Source: Candidatus Thiodiazotropha endoloripes (GTDB lineage: Bacteria; Pseudomonadota; Gammaproteobacteria; Chromatiales; Chromatiaceae). From it: a DNA stretch of 64,000 nucleotides. This document shows positions 8,754 to 17,797 of the stretch, piece after piece. The position numbers and the translations under genes are program-made. The DNA is taken from contig NZ_LVJW01000003.1 of the NCBI RefSeq assembly GCF_001708965.1, forward strand, positions 124,001-188,000, in the 5' to 3' direction. The notes below the pieces were generated by a model. The model was not told the DNA's origin and did not search any database. It saw only the letters and a program-made list of their open reading frames with translations. Every line of letters starts with the position of its first letter. Position 1 is the stretch's first letter.

Positions 8754-9434
8754 TCATAGTTTCAGCGCTTCCCGGACAAAGGGTATAGTGAGTTTACGCT
8801 GGGCTGCAAGTGAAGCCTGGTCGAGTCGATCCAGCAGAATGGTCAGGAAATGGATATCCCTGGGGGTTCTCTGCAGGAGAAATTGAGCGGTTTCTACGCT
8901 CATCGACAGCCCCCGCAGTTCCGCATTGCTCAGCAGCAGTTCGAGTCGCTCCTCATCATTCAGTGGAAACAGATGGTAACAGGGCCCCCAGGTCAGCCTG
9001 GAGGCCAGATCGGCCAGATGCAGGGAGAGCTGCCCCGGCGGGCGGTCACCGGCGATGATCAGTTTGGCGCCACGCTCCTGCAGTTGGTTGTAGAGATTGA
9101 AGATCGCCATTTCCCAGGCCTGCTCGCCGGCGAGTACCTGAAGATCGTCCAGACAGACCAGGGAGAAACCATCAAGCCCTTCCAGCATCTCCGGCTGCAG
9201 GCCATGTTCCGATTTGAATGGCAGATAAGCCGGCTGCTCTCCTTTGGACTGGGACTGCTGACAGGCCGCCTGCAACAGGTGGCTTTTGCCTGATCCCGAC
9301 TCTCCCCAGAGGTAGATATAGGGATCCTGTTCGCCGCGCAGGCGGGAGACTGCCTCCCCGTTTCTGCCGATCACGAAATGGGTGAAATCGATCCGCGGTC
9401 TGATGCTCAGGCCAAGAGGTAGCTGGTTGGACAT
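8754..9434 (-). CDS. hda: DnaA regulatory inactivator Hda
   Basis: This 226-residue AAA+ protein is related to DnaA. With the sliding clamp it stimulates ATP hydrolysis on DnaA and so limits re-initiation of replication. The N-terminal QLPLGLSIR is the clamp-binding motif. The Walker A is GESGSGKSHLL and the Walker B region is FSLVCLDDLQVLAG. ATG 9434 (MSNQLPLG) gives the usual Hda N-terminus; the frame upstream of it is not conserved. It begins 4 bases after the wrbA stop and is probably cotranscribed with it. Confidence 0.94.
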   Translation of the reverse strand: MSNQLPLGLSIRPRIDFTHFVIGRNGEAVSRLRGEQDPYIYLWGESGSGKSHLLQAACQQSQSKGEQPAYLPFKSEHGLQPEMLEGLDGFSLVCLDDLQVLAGEQAWEMAIFNLYNQLQERGAKLIIAGDRPPGQLSLHLADLASRLTWGPCYHLFPLNDEERLELLLSNAELRGLSMSVETAQFLLQRTPRDIHFLTILLDRLDQASLAAQRKLTIPFVREALKL

Positions 9435-9438
9435 GGGA

Positions 9439-10065
<627 letters not shown>

Positions 10066-10071
10066 CTAGGA

Positions 10072-10419
10072 TCAGAGGATCTCCAGAACCTTTTCCGGTG
10101 GTCGACCGATGGCCGCCTTGCCGTTTTTGATGACAATCGGTCGTTCGATCAGCTTCGGATGAGCGACCATCGCCTCGATCAACTGCTTGCGGCTCAACTC
10201 AGGATTGTCGAGCTGATTCTGTTTGTATTCCGGCTCCTTGCGACGCATCAGTTCACGTGGCTCCAGGCCAAGCATGTCGAGAATCGTCTCCAGCGTCTTA
10301 CTGTCAGGCGGGGTTTTCAGATATTCGACAATCTCAGGTTCCACCCCCTGCTCCTCCAGCAGCTGCAGGGTCTGTCTCGATTTGCTGCAACGCGGATTGT
10401 GATAGATCTCTGTGGTCAT
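10072..10419 (-). CDS. arsC: Arsenate reductase (ArsC, glutaredoxin-dependent type)
   Basis: This 115-residue protein has the HNPRCSKSRQTL active site near the N-terminus (catalytic Cys 11) and RPIVIKNGKAAIGRPPE near the C-terminus, with the conserved arginine. It reduces arsenate to arsenite using glutathione and glutaredoxin. ATG 10419 is preferred over 10437 because AGGA lies upstream at good spacing. No ars transporter or ArsR gene is present nearby, so this may instead be the closely related housekeeping YfgD-like branch. Confidence 0.88.
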   Translation of the reverse strand: MTTEIYHNPRCSKSRQTLQLLEEQGVEPEIVEYLKTPPDSKTLETILDMLGLEPRELMRRKEPEYKQNQLDNPELSRKQLIEAMVAHPKLIERPIVIKNGKAAIGRPPEKVLEIL

Positions 10420-10647
10420 TCTGGTTTCCTGTCTCATGTTGTTTGGTGTTCATTGTATCCGGATGGTGATGGTCGCTCCATCATAATCCAGCGAGCAAGC
10501 TTTCGTGATCTTTATCCCCTTCATGGTTTAATAGTGCCCAGGGCCTGTTGTTATTGAGAGATACCGAGTCAGCGGGTTGATGATGTGAATCCAATCGCCC
10601 CTGTTGCCCTGAATAAGCGCCAATCAAGACGCAAGAAGGAAACATCA

Positions 10648-11904
10648 ATGAATCTACAGGACACCAAACAGACCCTCTCTTCGAGCCTAAGGCATGTTCG
10701 TGCCTTTCTGCGCCTGGTGTTTCACCATTTCGCAGCCGATGGGGGGATACAGCATGTTGCCGCGCTGACCTACACCACGCTGCTCTCCCTGGTACCGTTG
10801 ATGACGGTGGTGCTGGCCCTGTTTTCGGTTTTTCCGGCCTCCGAACGAATGTCGGAACAGATCGAGAATTTTCTGTTTCAGAATTTTGTCCCCGCAGCCG
10901 GTGAGGCCGTGCAGGAGCATCTGAGGAATTTCAGTCAGAAAGCGGCCAAACTGACCGGTGTGGGGTTTGTCTTTCTGGTGCTTGTCGCCCTGTTGTTGAT
11001 GAGTAATATCGATAAGGCCTTCAATACCATCTGGCATGTCAGAAAGCAGCGTCCACCCCTGGCAAAATTTACCGTCTACTGGGCAATCCTCTCGCTGGGA
11101 CCAATACTGATCGTGGTCAGCGTCGGTGTTACCTCCTACCTGGTCTCCATCCCGTTACTCGAACAGGCCCAGGCGGTGGTGATGGTGCGATCGAAGCTGT
11201 TCAGTATGATGCCGGTGCTGATTTCCGCCCTGGCGTTCAGCCTGCTCTACGCACTGGTACCCAATCGATCTGTTCCCATGCGCCACGCATTGCTGGGCGG
11301 TCTGCTGGCAGCCCTGCTGTTTGAGCTGTCAAAGCGGGGATTTGCACTCTATGTAACCACCTTCCCGACCTATGAAGCGATCTACGGCGCACTTGCCGTG
11401 GTACCGATCTTCCTGATCTGGATCTATCTCTCCTGGCTGGTAACCCTGCTTGGTGCTGAGTTTACCTACTGTCTGGGGATCTATCGGGAGGATTGGCGGG
11501 AGCATGCCCAGCAAAGGGGCGGAGCCTTTCTGTTGGCGCTGCGACTGCTTGGTCAATTGCGGGATGCTCAGCGGCAGGGTCTCTCCATGACCACCCGTCA
11601 GCTTCAGAGCCGTATCACGGGTACTACGGAAGAGCGCATCGAAGCGTCACTGAACACGCTCTACAATGCCCACCTTGTACTCAGAGCGGATGATAAAGGC
11701 TGGGTTTTGGCCCGAGATCTGAGACAGGTGATGCTGAAGGATCTCTACCAGTCGGCCGCCTATGTGCTCCCCGACAGGGATGAACTGGCCGACATACCCA
11801 TGGCCCTAGAGGAGCTGCTTGAGAGCCTGAACCTGACCCTTGAGCAGAGCATGGATCGTCCACTTGAGGAGTTACTGGAAGAGCAGCGCGGATCTGTGGG
11901 TTGA
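10648..11904 (+). CDS. YihY/BrkB family inner-membrane protein
   Basis: This 418-residue protein has the six-helix YihY (formerly BrkB) domain. Signatures are VAALTYTTLLSLVPLMTVVLALF near residue 40, FNTIWHVRKQRP, and TYEAIYGALAVVPIFLIWIYLSWLVTL with the downstream GAEFTYCLG. The C-terminal 120 residues form a cytoplasmic winged-helix-like part, as in long family members. The molecular role is unsettled despite an old RNase BN label. ATG 10648 is chosen for its AAGGA upstream; GTG 10585 is less likely. It converges with the next gene. Confidence 0.9.
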   Translation: MNLQDTKQTLSSSLRHVRAFLRLVFHHFAADGGIQHVAALTYTTLLSLVPLMTVVLALFSVFPASERMSEQIENFLFQNFVPAAGEAVQEHLRNFSQKAAKLTGVGFVFLVLVALLLMSNIDKAFNTIWHVRKQRPPLAKFTVYWAILSLGPILIVVSVGVTSYLVSIPLLEQAQAVVMVRSKLFSMMPVLISALAFSLLYALVPNRSVPMRHALLGGLLAALLFELSKRGFALYVTTFPTYEAIYGALAVVPIFLIWIYLSWLVTLLGAEFTYCLGIYREDWREHAQQRGGAFLLALRLLGQLRDAQRQGLSMTTRQLQSRITGTTEERIEASLNTLYNAHLVLRADDKGWVLARDLRQVMLKDLYQSAAYVLPDRDELADIPMALEELLESLNLTLEQSMDRPLEELLEEQRGSVG

Positions 11905-11907
11905 TAG

Positions 11908-13521
11908 TTAGACACTCTTGATTCGAAACCGCTCGAAGTGAGCTGTGGTTTCAAGCTGCTGCATTGGGCTGATACTCGAAGAGGGGACCATCTCCTCGAC
12001 CCGGTACTCCTGTCCGATGACGAAAAAATGTTTGGGTACGATGAGCGAGCTGCGATTGTTGTGGCCCTGATCGATGAATATCCCCCCTTGATCGGGATTC
12101 GGATCTTCCTCTGTCTGTTGTTTGGCGAGTCGTAATGTGATGGGTTCCAACTTGCCCGCCACAAACTGCACACCGACTTCCAACAGGTTGTCGCCACAGT
12201 TCATCGCCCGTTTGACAACCCCCAGTTTCCAGTCACTGCCCTGTTTGGTCTCATGGGTTGAGATCAGAATCAGTTGTCCGATCAGATCTTTCGATATGGC
12301 CTGCCGCGGTATGCGAAGAGCGACTCCGGAGCGACTCTGGTTACTGCGTAATGCAAGAATTCGGCTGCTGCCGGCGCCCAGTGTCGAATCTCTCATGCCA
12401 ACCGGTTGCGTCATGGTGATCTCCTCATCACCATGCTCGTCGTTGGCACTCTGTCCGACCAGGTATTGATAGGCATTCTGCACCCCGATCCATACCATGA
12501 TCTGGCCGGAGGTATTGTGTCGTTCACTGTCTCGCTTGAGTCTTATGTGCCAGGATTTAAGCATCCTGGCCAATAGATTGTTGGCCTCTTTGGTGGTCAA
12601 ACGATTCATGCAGATCGGCTTACTCTGTTCCGACTGTTCCATCAGGCGCAGCTGTTGGTGCAGCGTTTTACTGACGGGACTCAGATCGAACAGGGTGAAC
12701 CTGGGCAGTGGCAGGTTTTCCAGGCAGTCCGGATGGTAGAGGTAGGGTGGTACCTCACCCAGACGATCGATCACATAGCGGCCGGTGGCATCCTCATCCT
12801 GATCCGGTGCGGTAATCAGGGCTTCACCGGCGAGGCTGTTCAGATAGTCAAAGCAGATTCTGGGTTCCCCCTCCTGCAGGTGGCAAGGGTCCAACAGCAG
12901 CAGCAGGAGAAATCGGTTGTACTGATGGGATATCGTCGCCTGATGGGATTCGCTCTGGTCATGATCCTCCATCTCCAGCAGATGCAGATTCTGCTCCCAG
13001 GCGTAGGTCATCAGCCTTGAGATATGTTGATAGGGTGAGACGCAGCGGCAATCAAAATCCTCACAGGCCAACAGATATTCGAGCGTGAAGTATTTGTTGG
13101 CGTCGTAGATTGCCTGCCCGAGTCGCTGTACCGATTTTTTATTCTGCTTGCTGCTGATGCACTGATTGACGATATGGCAATATCCATAGGCCATCTCCAG
13201 CATAACCCGCCGCACCAGGCTGATCGGTGCCTGTTGCTTACGCTGGGACGTGCCGTGGGCCAACCGTATGGCCGGGGTGACATAGATCTGCATCAGCTCG
13301 TCGCGTTTTTTCACCTGACCGGGAAAACGGTTCAGGCGGCTCAGGCTGGTGATCACGTTTTCAGCAAGCTGCTGAGGGTTGGCGAAGGGAAGCGCGGTAG
13401 CCCACTGGGCTAATTGATGAGGATCGGTCTCAACCAACGGATTTTCAAATGGATCGGCCTTGGGTACAAAGAACTGAGGTTGCTTTTGTACAGGGGGCCG
13501 CTGGCTGAAAAAATCAAACAT
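11908..13521 (-). CDS. 537-residue cytoplasmic protein with possible PilZ-like C-terminus
   Basis: I cannot name this protein with confidence. It has no signal peptide or membrane segments. The first 330 residues look helical and rich in Gln and Leu. The last 200 look beta-rich, with RSNQSRSGVALRIP followed by LIGQLILIS and LEVGVQFVAG. That pattern resembles a PilZ beta-barrel with a degenerate ligand motif. If so, it could bind cyclic-di-GMP, and a GGDEF-EAL protein lies elsewhere in the window. It is a single leftward gene convergent with the YihY gene, their stops three bases apart. Confidence 0.7.
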   Translation of the reverse strand: MFDFFSQRPPVQKQPQFFVPKADPFENPLVETDPHQLAQWATALPFANPQQLAENVITSLSRLNRFPGQVKKRDELMQIYVTPAIRLAHGTSQRKQQAPISLVRRVMLEMAYGYCHIVNQCISSKQNKKSVQRLGQAIYDANKYFTLEYLLACEDFDCRCVSPYQHISRLMTYAWEQNLHLLEMEDHDQSESHQATISHQYNRFLLLLLLDPCHLQEGEPRICFDYLNSLAGEALITAPDQDEDATGRYVIDRLGEVPPYLYHPDCLENLPLPRFTLFDLSPVSKTLHQQLRLMEQSEQSKPICMNRLTTKEANNLLARMLKSWHIRLKRDSERHNTSGQIMVWIGVQNAYQYLVGQSANDEHGDEEITMTQPVGMRDSTLGAGSSRILALRSNQSRSGVALRIPRQAISKDLIGQLILISTHETKQGSDWKLGVVKRAMNCGDNLLEVGVQFVAGKLEPITLRLAKQQTEEDPNPDQGGIFIDQGHNNRSSLIVPKHFFVIGQEYRVEEMVPSSSISPMQQLETTAHFERFRIKSV

Positions 13522-14020
13522 GGTGTGGTGTTGGTCCGTTTCCTTTATGAGGGTGATTAGCGGGTCCGGCTGATTGTTGCCTTGTTTACTGCGTGGCCCA
13601 CGGGAGGCTGTTAACAGGCCCTGACGGAAACTATATCATTATTGGTTGCTGCAGGGATGTTTAATCCTCAACACAGCGTTGTCCCGCAACAAGTCTTTTA
13701 GTCAGTGGTTTAATTGATCGTTGTATAGGTGGAGTATAATCCAAGCTCAGCCTGAAAGACCCCGGTTTTTTAGACAAAGTTATTGTAATTTAGTAGGTTA
13801 ATTCTTGAATATTCCTGTGTTGACATCTCCCTGGATACCCCTGGATCTCCCAGAGCTTTGCTCTGCCTCCGATCCGTTTCAGGTTGTCGATTATGGTTTA
13901 CCTGAATTGAACTTATCGGAATTAAGCATGAAAATGGCGGTCTGAAAGATCGTCCAAACCAGGGCTGATTGAATGAGTGACAACAGACCCTAGACGAATA
14001 CCGTTCCACTGGAGAGATCT
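13522..14020. other. 500-base intergenic region with promoter-like and hairpin elements
   Basis: No gene recognised. It holds a recurrent 15-base motif (13610-13624) and a variant of it (13979-13993). There is a TATAAT box near 13735 on the plus strand, and a nested hairpin at 13843-13875 (GGATC outer arms, CAGAGC/GCTCTG inner arms with a TTT loop). The plus-strand pair of thioredoxin-like genes begins at its right end. Confidence 0.5.
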
Positions 14021-14503
14021 ATGCATTGCAACAATCCCCTGAGCCGTATCCTGTTGATCTGTGGATTGTGGCTGTTTATCCAACCGGTCGTAGCCGAACC
14101 GGTGGATTTTGAACTGCCGGGCCTGGATGGCAAAAATTACCGCCTTTCCGACTATCGGGGGAAATGGGTTCTGGTCAACTACTGGGCTACCTGGTGTCCA
14201 CCGTGTCGGGAGGAGTTGCCGGAACTGGAGGTGTTCCACAACAATCACAAAGACAAGGATGCGGTGGTATTGGGTGTGGCGATGGAGCGGATCGATCCGC
14301 ACCGGCTGAAGACCTTTGTCGATGAACAGTTTCTCAGCTATCCGATCCTGTTGACCAAGCCGGCAGCACGCACCGAGCTGGGGCGGGTGCCCGGTCTGCC
14401 AACCTCGTTTCTGGTCAACCCTGAAGGTGAGCTGGTTGCCCGTCAGGTTGGACCGGTCACTCTGGAGGATCTGGAGACTTTCATAAATGAAGAGACCAAC
14501 TAG
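14021..14503 (+). CDS. Exported TlpA-like thioredoxin-fold protein
   Basis: This 160-residue protein has a signal peptide ending near VVAEP and then a redoxin/AhpC-TSA-type thioredoxin fold. The motif NYWATWCPPCREELPELE carries the WCPPC active site, and the cis-proline loop is GLPTSFLVNPEG. TlpA/ResA-like proteins keep periplasmic cysteines reduced, for example during cytochrome c or copper-centre assembly. GGAG precedes ATG 14021. It is followed 33 bases later by another thioredoxin-fold gene and then by tolC-like and hlyD-like genes. Confidence 0.9.
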   Translation: MHCNNPLSRILLICGLWLFIQPVVAEPVDFELPGLDGKNYRLSDYRGKWVLVNYWATWCPPCREELPELEVFHNNHKDKDAVVLGVAMERIDPHRLKTFVDEQFLSYPILLTKPAARTELGRVPGLPTSFLVNPEGELVARQVGPVTLEDLETFINEETN

Positions 14504-14535
14504 GGATTAGTGATTACAGCCCTAAGGAGCGATAG

Positions 14536-15069
14536 ATGATACGAACCATCCTGCTGCTGGTTTTGTTCTGCCTGACGCTTGCCGAGGCATCTGCTGCAAC
14601 CCGGGATCCGGGTGAACACTTTTTCAATCAATCTCTGGGGGATTTCAGTGAAGAGCTGATGGTCGCCAGGGAGGAGGGAAAAAAGGGCGTATTGATCATG
14701 TTTGAAATGGATGAGTGTCCATTTTGTCACCGTATGAAGAGCCGTGTGCTCAATCAGGTGGTGGTACAGGACTACTTTCAGCAGCATTTCCAGATCTATA
14801 CCGTGGATATCGAGGGTGATGTGGAGATTTCCGATTTTAAAGGACAACCGATCAAAGAGAAGGATTTTGCCTTCAGACACTTCAAGGTAAGAGCAACTCC
14901 GGTGTTCGCTTTTTTTGATCTCGATGGCAATCTGCTGACCCGATTCACTGGTGCGACCAATAGCGCCGACGAGTTCATGTGGCTGGGTGAGTTCGTTGTG
15001 GATGGTCATTACAAGTCGACCAACTTCTCCCGTTACAAAAGAGCCAAGAAAAAGGAAATGCGCAAGTAG
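14536..15069 (+). CDS. Exported thioredoxin-fold protein (SoxW/DsbD-gamma-like)
   Basis: This 177-residue protein has a signal peptide ending at ASAA. Its thioredoxin-like domain has IMFEMDECPFCHRMKSRVL, i.e. a CPFC redox motif, and the cis-proline segment VRATPVFAFFDLDGN. The C-terminus is highly basic. The architecture resembles SoxW-like periplasmic thioredoxins, but no sox genes adjoin it. It overlaps the next gene by one base (TAG/GTG), so the two are cotranslated. Confidence 0.87.
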   Translation: MIRTILLLVLFCLTLAEASAATRDPGEHFFNQSLGDFSEELMVAREEGKKGVLIMFEMDECPFCHRMKSRVLNQVVVQDYFQQHFQIYTVDIEGDVEISDFKGQPIKEKDFAFRHFKVRATPVFAFFDLDGNLLTRFTGATNSADEFMWLGEFVVDGHYKSTNFSRYKRAKKKEMRK

Positions 15070-16379
15070 TGGTCAGGTTGTCCTACACAGCCTGTTACAG
15101 GCGATTTCTGCTGTTTCTACTGAGCTCGATTTGCGGCTGGGCGATGGCTGTCGAGCCTCTGCCATCCCCACTGACGCTGGAGTACGCTCTGAGTCTGGCC
15201 GATGCGCAACATCCGGATCGCAGCCTTGCTGATGCGGCCCTGGCCCAGGCTGAAGCCGCCAGGCACCTGGCCGATTCAAAAGATGATCTGCGTGTCGATC
15301 TGAGTGCCGAACTGCGAGCCATCGAACCCTCGGAAATCGCCATCTATCAGACCCACAACGACAGCCTGGCAAGGCTCAAAATCAGTAAGCAGCTCTACGA
15401 TTTTGGACGCACTGCACACGCTCTGGAAGCTGCGGATGCGGATCTGGAGTCCCGTCGCTGGCAGCTTATGGAGGTGCGTCAGCAGCGCAGGCTCGATGTC
15501 ATGGCCCGTTACTTCAATGTGCTGCTGGCCGATCTGGAGAATGCCCGCGACACCGAGGCCCTGTCGATCGACTACATCCGCTTCGATCGGGCCCGTACCA
15601 AAAATGAGCTCGGCAGGGTCTCCGATGTGGAGATGCTCGAGCTTGAAAGCCGCTACCAGCAAAGCAGAAGAAAGATGGCGCTGAGCGGAAACCGCCAGCG
15701 TATCACCCGTTCCCAGCTGGCAATCAGTCTGAACCGCCCCCTCGATCTTCCAGCAGACCTGGAAACGCCCAGTTTCGATGCGGCGGATGAGGTAGGGGAT
15801 GTGGATGAGTTGGTGGCCTTGGCATTGAGCGGTAATCCGGGAATGCAGAAACTGAGAGCGGAGCTTCAGGCAGCACAAAAGCAGCTGCAGGCGAGTGAAT
15901 CGGAAAGCAATCCTGTGATTCGTGCCCAGCTGGAGGCCGCGGCCTACGAGCGGGAGCTTGGCGGGCGGAATCCGCTGACTGCGGCTCTGGTGTTTGAAGT
16001 GCCTCTCTATCAGGGCAGTCGTGTGGACGCGGATACCGCCAGACAGCGGGCCAGAGTGCAACAGAAACAGGCTGAGTTGGCGGCTTATGAGCTTGCCCTT
16101 CGGCAACAGGTTCTGGACTATTGGATGGAGCTCAATCAACTGCGCGTGGCCGCAGAGGAGATCATGGTCACCGGGGATTTCAGGGATCTCTACCTGGATC
16201 GCAGTCGTACCCTGTATGAGCTCGATCTCTCTTCAGACCTGGGTGATTCGATGACCCAGATTGCCGATATCCAGTTCCAGCAGGCGAAGAATAGATATCA
16301 AATACAGTTGGCGTTGGCCCATCTCAAGGCATTGACGGGTGGCTTGCTGGAACAGGAAAAGGGTGCCGGGAAGCCTTAG
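15069..16379 (+). CDS. TolC-family outer membrane efflux protein
   Basis: This 436-residue protein has a signal peptide ending at AMA and two outer-membrane-factor repeats made of long helices. LTLEYALSLADAQHPD opens the first repeat and the second starts near residue 245 (VALALSGNPGMQKLRAELQAA). The NPLTAALVFEVPLYQGSRVDADTARQRA segment is typical of TolC proteins. It starts with GTG, sharing one base with the preceding stop. It should form the outer-membrane duct for type I secretion or efflux, with the HlyD-like adaptor downstream. A long antisense frame here (15276-16139) is not a gene. Confidence 0.9.
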   Translation: MVRLSYTACYRRFLLFLLSSICGWAMAVEPLPSPLTLEYALSLADAQHPDRSLADAALAQAEAARHLADSKDDLRVDLSAELRAIEPSEIAIYQTHNDSLARLKISKQLYDFGRTAHALEAADADLESRRWQLMEVRQQRRLDVMARYFNVLLADLENARDTEALSIDYIRFDRARTKNELGRVSDVEMLELESRYQQSRRKMALSGNRQRITRSQLAISLNRPLDLPADLETPSFDAADEVGDVDELVALALSGNPGMQKLRAELQAAQKQLQASESESNPVIRAQLEAAAYERELGGRNPLTAALVFEVPLYQGSRVDADTARQRARVQQKQAELAAYELALRQQVLDYWMELNQLRVAAEEIMVTGDFRDLYLDRSRTLYELDLSSDLGDSMTQIADIQFQQAKNRYQIQLALAHLKALTGGLLEQEKGAGKP

Positions 16380-16568
16380 GGTTTAAGCGTATAAAGGGGC
16401 CTGTACTGGCCTTGAACAGGACGGCCGTTGATTCAGCCATTGAGGTGCCGCAGTTGAGTGGTTTTCAGCCGCAATGAGCTCCTGTTATCCCTCTCGGTCT
16501 GTTGTGGCTGACGAGTGGAGGCCTGGCTGGGCAAGTGGATAAAATCTAATAAGTGTAAGGGGGTAGTC

Positions 16569-17333
16569 ATGAGGGTGCTGATGATAATCTGTCTGTTATA
16601 CAGTGGACAGTCTGTGGCCCTGGACCTGGAGGCGGTGACCAGCTGGTATCAGCAGGTTGAGCTGAGTACGACAGTGGATGGCATGGTCAGTCGTGTGAAT
16701 GTCGGGGTGGGCGAGAAGGTCAGTCGTGGAACCATACTCATCGAATTGGACCAACGGGCCTACACAAGTCGCCTGGCAGCGGCCGAATCGAGACTGGAGG
16801 CGGCTACGCAGCAGAATGCGGAGGCCAAAAGAGAGTTGGATCGCTCCCTGGAGCTCTACGATCGAACTCTGCTGTCCGACCATGAACGCAAGCAGGCTGA
16901 GATCGAAGCGGCAGAGTCCGATGCGGCTTATCGGGAGGCGGATGCGCAACTGGCCAAGGTTCGGTTGCATATCGATTACAGCCGTATCACTGCGCCGTTT
17001 GATGGTATTGTAGAGGAGATCTATGTCCAACCTGGTCAGGCGGTAATCAACCGCCAACAGGCGCAACCACTGCTCAATCTTTGTCATACCGGGCAAATGA
17101 AGGTCACGACTGATGTCACTGCTCAGCAGGCTGATAAACTGAAGTCGGGTATTGGCGTGCAGATCGGCCTGCGGGGTGAATGGTTGAACGGTGAGATTTC
17201 CAGAGTGGGTCTCAAGCCCGTTGCTGAAGATGCGAATGGTGCCAGATACCTGCTTGAAGCGATGTTTCAGCCGCCCAAGTCGGTGGTGGTCCGGGCTGGA
17301 GAGAAGGCTGTTTTGAGGATAGCAGATGAGTGA
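16569..17333 (+). CDS. HlyD/MFP-type periplasmic adaptor protein
   Basis: This 254-residue protein has an N-terminal signal segment and a split lipoyl domain: ELSTTVDGMVSRVNVGVGEKV at about residue 35 and YSRITAPFDGIVEEIYVQPGQ at about 138. A helical hairpin rich in Glu and Ala joins the two halves, and a beta-barrel domain follows. It should bridge an inner-membrane pump to a TolC protein, but no RND, ABC or MFS pump lies next to it. ATG 16569 has AAGGGGG upstream. Its 3' end overlaps the acylphosphatase start by 8 bases. Confidence 0.88.
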   Translation: MRVLMIICLLYSGQSVALDLEAVTSWYQQVELSTTVDGMVSRVNVGVGEKVSRGTILIELDQRAYTSRLAAAESRLEAATQQNAEAKRELDRSLELYDRTLLSDHERKQAEIEAAESDAAYREADAQLAKVRLHIDYSRITAPFDGIVEEIYVQPGQAVINRQQAQPLLNLCHTGQMKVTTDVTAQQADKLKSGIGVQIGLRGEWLNGEISRVGLKPVAEDANGARYLLEAMFQPPKSVVVRAGEKAVLRIADE

Positions 17334-17616
17334 TCGAATCAGCACCGGAGAGATCTGTGTGCGCTGTTTTGTTGGTGGTCGGGTGCAGGGGGTCTTCTAT
17401 CGGGCATCTGCCAGACATCAAGCCCAGCGACTGGGGATTTCCGGGTTTGCCAAGAACCTCAGCGACGGGCGTGTGGAAGTTGTTGCCTGTGGCAGTGCTG
17501 ACGCCTTGGATGAACTCAAGGATTGGCTGCGTAAGGGACCTTCTGGTGCCAGTGTCTCGGGAGTCTCCTGTGAGGTGATCGATCAACATAACTATAGTGA
17601 TTTCACCATAGGCTAA
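17326..17616 (+). CDS. acyP: Acylphosphatase
   Basis: This 96-residue enzyme hydrolyses acyl phosphates such as carbamoyl phosphate. It has the signature GRVQGVFYRASARHQAQRLG with the phosphate-binding loop and catalytic arginine, and later GFAKNLSDGRVEVVACG with the catalytic asparagine. The C-terminal strand ends FTIG. It overlaps the adaptor gene and is probably translated from the same transcript. Confidence 0.94.
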   Translation: MSDRISTGEICVRCFVGGRVQGVFYRASARHQAQRLGISGFAKNLSDGRVEVVACGSADALDELKDWLRKGPSGASVSGVSCEVIDQHNYSDFTIG

Positions 17617-17797
17617 TTCGTGTTAACAGGCCCTGGCGTCTGCTAAACCTGCACTAAGGCCTGCAGACAGGCTTCGGGGTGAATAAGAATTCAAAGTTGC
17701 GCCTTGACCCCGGCCAGTGATCATTGATGGCAGGGTGTGAATCCGCTCGGCCGTTAGCTTCGTTGGGTCAGCTGTTTATCCAGCTGACCGGTATCCA

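Noticed and set aside
15276-16139. A 287-codon frame antisense to the tolC-like gene
   Set aside because: The plus strand encodes a full TolC-family protein with a signal peptide and operon overlap. The antisense product has no family features.
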